Below the pieces are notes generated by a model. That model worked only from the letters and a program-made list of their open reading frames with translations, was not told where the DNA came from and did no database searches. 52,558 nucleotides of DNA from Bacteroidales bacterium. GTDB taxonomy: Bacteria; Bacteroidota; Bacteroidia; Bacteroidales; UBA12077. The stretch's first letter is position 1. Every line of letters begins with the position of its first letter. The stretch spans positions 1 to 52,558 of the forward strand of contig JAUWQL010000006.1 of the NCBI GenBank assembly GCA_030611105.1. The letters are read 5' to 3'. A program made the position numbers and the translations under genes. Positions 47,894 through 52,558 of the stretch are shown here, piece by piece.

Positions 47894-47919
47894 TCGACAT
47901 TTTGAAGAAGAATTTGGTA

Positions 47920-48552
47920 TTACATAACTTTTTGAGTGTAATAAATTACACTTTCAAGCTCATCACAGAGGTTTATGTTGTTTACAATTATTTCATCAGG
48001 AACTTTTAATATTACAGGTGCAAAATTTAAAATTCCAGTTATACCTTTGTCAACTAATTTGTTCGCTGCATCTTGTGCTGAAATTTCAGGAACAGCCAGA
48101 ATCGCAACCTTAACATGGAATTTATTTATTATTTCACTCATCATATCCATTGGAAGTACAGGAATCCCAAAACGCTTTGATTGCTTCGATGGATCAATAT
48201 CGAAGGATGCAACAATTATCATTTTTCTTAAAATGAATCGTTTATATTGCACCAATGCCCTTCCAATATTTCCCATGCCAACTAAAATCACATGCTGGTT
48301 ATGCTGGTATTTAAAAATTTCTTCAATAGAACGAAGTAAATCGTTAATTTTATATCCACCCTTTTTATTACCTTTTATTTTAAATACAGAAAAATCTTTT
48401 CGAACCTGTTCTGCAGTAACTCCGGCTTCTTCTCCAAGATTATATGAATAAACCCGATCAAAGCCTTTTCGTTTAAATCCAATTAAACATAAACGATAAG
48501 TAAATAATCGCTTCAAATCATTCCTTATAATATATTTTGTGATTTGTTTCAC
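47920..48552 (-). CDS. rex: redox-sensing transcriptional repressor Rex
   Basis: YSYNLGEEAGVTAEQVRKDFSVF winged helix; VILVGMGNIGRALVQY Rossmann motif; KVAILAVPEISAQDAANKLVDKGITGILNFAPV. Confidence 0.96.
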   Translation of the reverse strand: MKQITKYIIRNDLKRLFTYRLCLIGFKRKGFDRVYSYNLGEEAGVTAEQVRKDFSVFKIKGNKKGGYKINDLLRSIEEIFKYQHNQHVILVGMGNIGRALVQYKRFILRKMIIVASFDIDPSKQSKRFGIPVLPMDMMSEIINKFHVKVAILAVPEISAQDAANKLVDKGITGILNFAPVILKVPDEIIVNNINLCDELESVIYYTQKVM

Positions 48553-48553
48553 A
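48538..48553. promoter_or_regulatory. Rex-operator-like palindrome overlapping the rex start
   Basis: TGTGA-TTTGTT-TCACA. Confidence 0.6.
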
Positions 48554-48721
48554 TTATATTTTTTATTTATAACGTTTTTTGCAAGTTATGTAAGTTTTTT
48601 TAAAATAAAAAATTTTTTCCTATTTATTGATTTCCTGCATTTTATAATTTATGTTAATATGTTTTATAATATTTTTTCGAAAAATACTTGACAAATGATT
48701 ATTTATAGTTATAAATTTATA

Positions 48722-48737
48722 TGTGAATAAGATCACA
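48722..48737. promoter_or_regulatory. Rex/CRP-type palindrome immediately upstream of the NiFe hydrogenase operon
   Basis: ATATGTGA-ATAAGA-TCACATAT, perfect 8-bp arms (48719..48740), TGTGA-N6-TCACA core, directly before ATG at 48741. Confidence 0.7.
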
Positions 48738-48740
48738 TAT

Positions 48741-49742
48741 ATGAAAAATTATTATTCCTTATTAAATTCCGACTGGAATAGTGCAATAGATCGTTTATTG
48801 ACTGAATATTTAATTTTCGCCCCACTAAAAAATGATAACTCAATAGATTACGAATTAATTAATTCCGAAAATATTTCAGAAATAACTTACAACGTTCCAA
48901 AACCAATTACACCATTAAAAACTTTCTTTTTACCTGTTAAAGAAAATTTAACTAACGATTCTAAACCAATTAGTAAAAGAATTATACTTGGCTCACCAAA
49001 TTGTGATATTCAGGGCTTAAAAATTTTAGATGAAATATATTTAGATAAAGATTACATCGATACGGCATATAAAGAAAAAAGAGATAATACCATTTTAATT
49101 GCTACATCATGTTTCGAGACACAAGAGCACTGCCATTGCATGATATATGGTATTCAACCTTATCCTAAAGAAATTGCAGATATCTCACTTTCTTATTTAA
49201 ATAAGAAAATACATTTAGAAGTTCTTTCAGAAAAAGGAGAAAAATTTATATCAGTTATAAAAGAACACACTACAGTCTCCAATTCACCGGAGATTGATAT
49301 AAAAGACTTAGAGTTAAAGCAAAGTAAAATTGAAAATCAATTAATTGCTGATAATTCAGGCTTACCTGATTACAAAAAAACAGGAACTATCGTTAATAAG
49401 GCCAAAGATGAAATCTGGGAAAAATATTCTTCAAACTGTGTTTCGTGTGGTGCGTGTGCTACTATTTGTCCGACCTGTACATGCTTTTTATTAATTGACA
49501 AACCAAATTTTGAAAAAGTAAGACAACTTGATGCCTGTCAGTATCCGGGTTTCGAAAGAGTTGCCGGAGGAGAAGATGCTCTGCACGAATTATCTAAAAG
49601 ATTTAAAAACAGGTATTTCTGCAAATATGTATGGAAACCACAAAAGTTTAAATCTTTAGCATGTACAGGATGCGGAAGATGTATAGAAGCTTGTATTGGC
49701 AAAATAAATAAAAACGAGTTATTCAGAGAATTAGCAAATTAA
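48741..49742 (+). CDS. 4Fe-4S dicluster protein, sulfhydrogenase beta / AsrA-like (track start 48723 GTG; ATG at 48741 preferred)
   Basis: CVSCGACATICPTCTCFLL...ACTGCGRCIEACIGKINKNELFREL. Confidence 0.88.
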   Translation: MKNYYSLLNSDWNSAIDRLLTEYLIFAPLKNDNSIDYELINSENISEITYNVPKPITPLKTFFLPVKENLTNDSKPISKRIILGSPNCDIQGLKILDEIYLDKDYIDTAYKEKRDNTILIATSCFETQEHCHCMIYGIQPYPKEIADISLSYLNKKIHLEVLSEKGEKFISVIKEHTTVSNSPEIDIKDLELKQSKIENQLIADNSGLPDYKKTGTIVNKAKDEIWEKYSSNCVSCGACATICPTCTCFLLIDKPNFEKVRQLDACQYPGFERVAGGEDALHELSKRFKNRYFCKYVWKPQKFKSLACTGCGRCIEACIGKINKNELFRELAN

Positions 49743-49744
49743 TA

Positions 49745-50569
49745 ATGTCAAACGAAGTAAACATATACAAACCAATCAGGGCTAAATTGTTAGAGGTAAT
49801 TACAGAATCTCCAACAATTAAAACCTTTATTATGGAACCTGAACAGGATTTTTCTTTTAAAACCGGTGAGTTCATCGAATTAACTGTCGATGGTATTGGA
49901 GAAGCACCTTTTACTCCATCATCATCACCATTGGAAACAAAACAGATTGAAGTTACTGTGATGAAAACCGGTTATGTGACCGAATATCTTCATAATATGA
50001 AAGCAGGTGAAACTCTTGGTATTCGGGGTCCGTTTGGCCGAGGTTATCCTATTGAAAAATTTTACGATAAGGAAGTTCTGATTTTAGGTGGTGGTTGTGG
50101 TTTCGCACCTATCCGATCGTTATTATATAGCCTCGTGGCTATTTCTGACAGATTGCGAAAAGTAACTCTTTGTTATGGCTCAAAAACACCTGATGAATGT
50201 ATTTATAAACCATATGTTGATCAGTTAAGGAATACACCAAAGTTCGAAGTTTTAAGAACCGTTGATGAACCAAATGAAACATGGTCGGAAACTGTTGGTG
50301 TTGCAACTGTTTTACTTGACAAGATAAAAGTGGATATCAAAAACTCTGTTGCTGTTGTTTGCGGTCCACCGATTATGATGAAATTCGGAACTTACAAATT
50401 ACTCGAAATGGGATATCCTGAACATAATATTTATTTATCGATGGAGAAAAATATGTCGTGTGGATTTGGGAAATGTGGCCATTGTATGATGGGTAAATAT
50501 TTTGTATGTAAAGAAGGACCGGTATTTACCTACGATGAGATTAAAGATCAACCAGATATCTGGAGCTAA
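49745..50569 (+). CDS. FAD/NAD(P)-binding oxidoreductase, sulfhydrogenase gamma / AsrB-like
   Basis: VLILGGGCGFAPIRSLLYSL; MSCGFGKCGHCMMGKYFVCKEGPVFTYDEI. Confidence 0.92.
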   Translation: MSNEVNIYKPIRAKLLEVITESPTIKTFIMEPEQDFSFKTGEFIELTVDGIGEAPFTPSSSPLETKQIEVTVMKTGYVTEYLHNMKAGETLGIRGPFGRGYPIEKFYDKEVLILGGGCGFAPIRSLLYSLVAISDRLRKVTLCYGSKTPDECIYKPYVDQLRNTPKFEVLRTVDEPNETWSETVGVATVLLDKIKVDIKNSVAVVCGPPIMMKFGTYKLLEMGYPEHNIYLSMEKNMSCGFGKCGHCMMGKYFVCKEGPVFTYDEIKDQPDIWS

Positions 50570-50571
50570 AT

Positions 50572-51069
50572 ATGGACAAAAAGATATTGATAGACTTAAG
50601 CAAATTCAGGGTGTGCGACGATAAAAGTTGTGATACAACACCTCCTGAAGGTTTTTTCACCATTCCACCTAACATTAATGGACTAAAAACTATTCGGGAA
50701 TTGGCTGTTTTTCAATTCACCTGTCGCAAATGTGAAGATGCTCCATGTATCAGTATTTGTCCGGCTGATGCTCTTGAAAAGGACATGGACGGATTGATAC
50801 ACAGGCATATCAATTTATGTATTTCGTGCAAATCGTGTGTTACCATTTGCCCTTTCGGAACTATGATGTCAGATTTTTTTGTTCATAAAATAAATAAAGA
50901 CCTATACTTTGATTTATCTGACAAACATGAATTGAATGAATTTATAAAGGCATGCCCGGCGGGAGCAGTTACCCTGGTTGATATGGACGAAAACCCTGAA
51001 GCAAACATTTATAAATTAAATGATAGAGTTTTAATAAAAGAAAATATTTGGAATACTGATAAACAGTAA
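50572..51069 (+). CDS. 4Fe-4S polyferredoxin subunit
   Basis: CRKCEDAPCISICPADAL, CISCKSCVTICPFGTM. Confidence 0.92.
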   Translation: MDKKILIDLSKFRVCDDKSCDTTPPEGFFTIPPNINGLKTIRELAVFQFTCRKCEDAPCISICPADALEKDMDGLIHRHINLCISCKSCVTICPFGTMMSDFFVHKINKDLYFDLSDKHELNEFIKACPAGAVTLVDMDENPEANIYKLNDRVLIKENIWNTDKQ

Positions 51070-51076
51070 ATAAATC

Positions 51077-52009
51077 ATGGCAGAACAGTTGTTTTATTTT
51101 TTAATTTACCCCGGACTACTCTTTGCAGCAGTGGTTGGAGCATTTTTATCGTTTTACGATAGAAAAATAACTGCCTGGGTGCAATTCAGAAAAGGTCCAC
51201 CATTATTTCAGCCATTTTATGACTTTTTCAAACTGCTATTGGTTAAGGAAACTATTTTGCCAAAATATGGTTCGAAAGGTGTTTTTTTAGCTGCACCAGT
51301 ATTTGCAGTATTCGGAGCAAGCATTTCCGGAGTTTTCATTCTTCTTCCATTATTAGGAATTGAAACCGGATTCAAGGGTGATATTATTGTTATTTTCTAC
51401 TTACTGACAATTCCATCATTAACTTATATTATTGGGGCACTGGCATCAGGTAATCCATTAGCAGCAGTTGGCGGATCGCGTGAAATGAAGCTTATTTTAA
51501 GTTATGAGTTAACATTTATTCTTGTGTTAGCTGCAATTATTCAAAAAGCCGGAATGACCATCAGCTTTAGCGAAATTATTTCTCAACAAGGATTAAATGG
51601 AGCATTTGCAGGAAGTATTTCCGGAATAATATTATTCATTGTAATGATATTTTGTATTCAAGCCAAACTTGCGCTGGTTCCATTCGATATGCCAGAAGCT
51701 GAAACAGAACTTGCCGGTGGAATAATGATTGAATTTTCCGGAACAACTTATGCAATGATTAAACTGTCAAAATATATTATGTTTTTCATACTCCCTGCTT
51801 TCTTAATTGGATTGCTTTGGGGAGGATTAAATTTCCATGGAATCAATATTCTTTGGTCAGTATTAAAAATATTATTTGTAGTGCTATTGCTAACGCTCAT
51901 AAGGAATACAAATCCAAGAGTGAAAATAAAACAAGCTGTCAGATTTTTCATTGTTTGGATGAACCTGTTAGCAATAATAGCAATAGTGTTATCATATTTT
52001 GGATATTAA
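51077..52009 (+). CDS. group 4 hydrogenase / complex I NuoH-like membrane subunit
   Basis: WVQFRKGPPLFQPFYDFFKLLLVKE, VPFDMPEAETELAGGIMIEFSG. Confidence 0.93.
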   Translation: MAEQLFYFLIYPGLLFAAVVGAFLSFYDRKITAWVQFRKGPPLFQPFYDFFKLLLVKETILPKYGSKGVFLAAPVFAVFGASISGVFILLPLLGIETGFKGDIIVIFYLLTIPSLTYIIGALASGNPLAAVGGSREMKLILSYELTFILVLAAIIQKAGMTISFSEIISQQGLNGAFAGSISGIILFIVMIFCIQAKLALVPFDMPEAETELAGGIMIEFSGTTYAMIKLSKYIMFFILPAFLIGLLWGGLNFHGINILWSVLKILFVVLLLTLIRNTNPRVKIKQAVRFFIVWMNLLAIIAIVLSYFGY

Positions 52010-52433
52010 AAATTTAAAAAACGTGGGATTTAAAGAATTCTGTTTTAAAAAATCTTTGTGGTTGTTCCATTTCGGGGGAGCATCGTGTAATAATTGCGAT
52101 ATTGAAATACTCGATTGTCTAACTCCACGATATGATGTTGAGCGATTTGGAATGTTGCTGGTAGGGAGTATTCGACATGCCGATGTGTTGCTTGTAAACG
52201 GATCAATAAATAAAAGAGATAAAAGCAGATTATTAGAATTATATGAACAAGCGCCAAAACCAATATTAGTTGTAGCAATTGGGGCTTGTGGTTGCACGGG
52301 TGGAATATTTGCTGAAGGTAATGTTTTTGCCGGGCCTGTAGATAAAATCATACCTGTTGATGCATATATTCCGGGTTGTCCGCCAAAACCTGAAGCAATA
52401 TTGGCAGGTATTGTTAAACTTTTAAATAAGTAA
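51999..52433 (+). CDS. group 4 [NiFe] hydrogenase small subunit (NuoB/EchC-like)
   Basis: GGASCNNCDIEILDCLTPRYD (CxxCDIEI, hydrogenase type rather than NuoB CC), GACGCTGGIF, YIPGCPPKPEAIL. Confidence 0.93.
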   Translation: MDIKNLKNVGFKEFCFKKSLWLFHFGGASCNNCDIEILDCLTPRYDVERFGMLLVGSIRHADVLLVNGSINKRDKSRLLELYEQAPKPILVVAIGACGCTGGIFAEGNVFAGPVDKIIPVDAYIPGCPPKPEAILAGIVKLLNK

Positions 52434-52446
52434 AAGAGATTCGATT

Positions 52447-52558
52447 ATGAATACGGATGAGATTTTAAAAAATATTAAAGACAAGTTTAGTTCTGATGTA
52501 CTTGATGTTTTCAAAAAAACGGAAACACGGGCTAACATTACAATTAAACCTGATTCTC
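52447..52558 (+). CDS. partial CDS, probable NuoC/EchD-like subunit (runs off window)
   Basis: MNTDEILKNIKDKFSSDVLDVFKKTETRANITIKPDS...; position in operon. Confidence 0.55.
   Translation, partial: MNTDEILKNIKDKFSSDVLDVFKKTETRANITIKPDS

Noticed and set aside
47664-47900. 78-aa ORF upstream of hypF as an independent gene
   Set aside because: Its C-terminal half overlaps the acylphosphatase domain of hypF in another frame; useful only as evidence for the start/frameshift issue.
48686-48715. TTGACA-N16-TATAAA as a promoter for the hydrogenase operon
   Set aside because: Resembles a proteobacterial sigma70 promoter, but Bacteroidota use a different -33/-7 consensus, and such matches are common in AT-rich DNA.

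Overview
52.6-kb, AT-rich chromosomal window that looks like an anaerobic Bacteroidota (Bacteroidales/Marinilabiliales-like; inferred from gene content, not searched). Left part (0-8.4 kb): two large paralogous PEP-synthase-type ATP-grasp proteins with paired receiver-like domains, convergent with a metallophosphoesterase/nucleotidyltransferase pair. The nucleotidyltransferase carries the same N-terminal sensor-like domain as the first PEP-synthase-like protein, so this is a candidate undescribed signalling module. 8.6-25 kb: mostly housekeeping genes (gdhA, thioredoxin, sensor kinase, tungstate/molybdate ABC operon with an embedded SUOX-fold-like lipoprotein, SemiSWEET, CvfB-like, methyltransferase, Csp, DEAD helicase, POT transporter). 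25-36 kb: an accessory/defence-like island with a DUF4145 protein, a RAYT transposase flanked by inverted REP-like hairpins, HigB/HigA-ImmA, and a two-gene operon encoding a 1687-aa TOTE-type primase / reverse transcriptase / helical / transmembrane fusion protein plus a DEDDh exonuclease. The last is the strongest candidate for an exciting system. 37-52.5 kb: a redox/hydrogen region with an NADH-linked multimeric [FeFe] hydrogenase, complete hypABCDEF, rex, and the start of a group-4-like membrane [NiFe] hydrogenase operon preceded by sulfhydrogenase-type diaphorase subunits. Several Rex-operator-like palindromes are visible at the promoters of these operons. No tRNA, rRNA or CRISPR array was recognised. 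All family assignments are from reading motifs; no database search was run.
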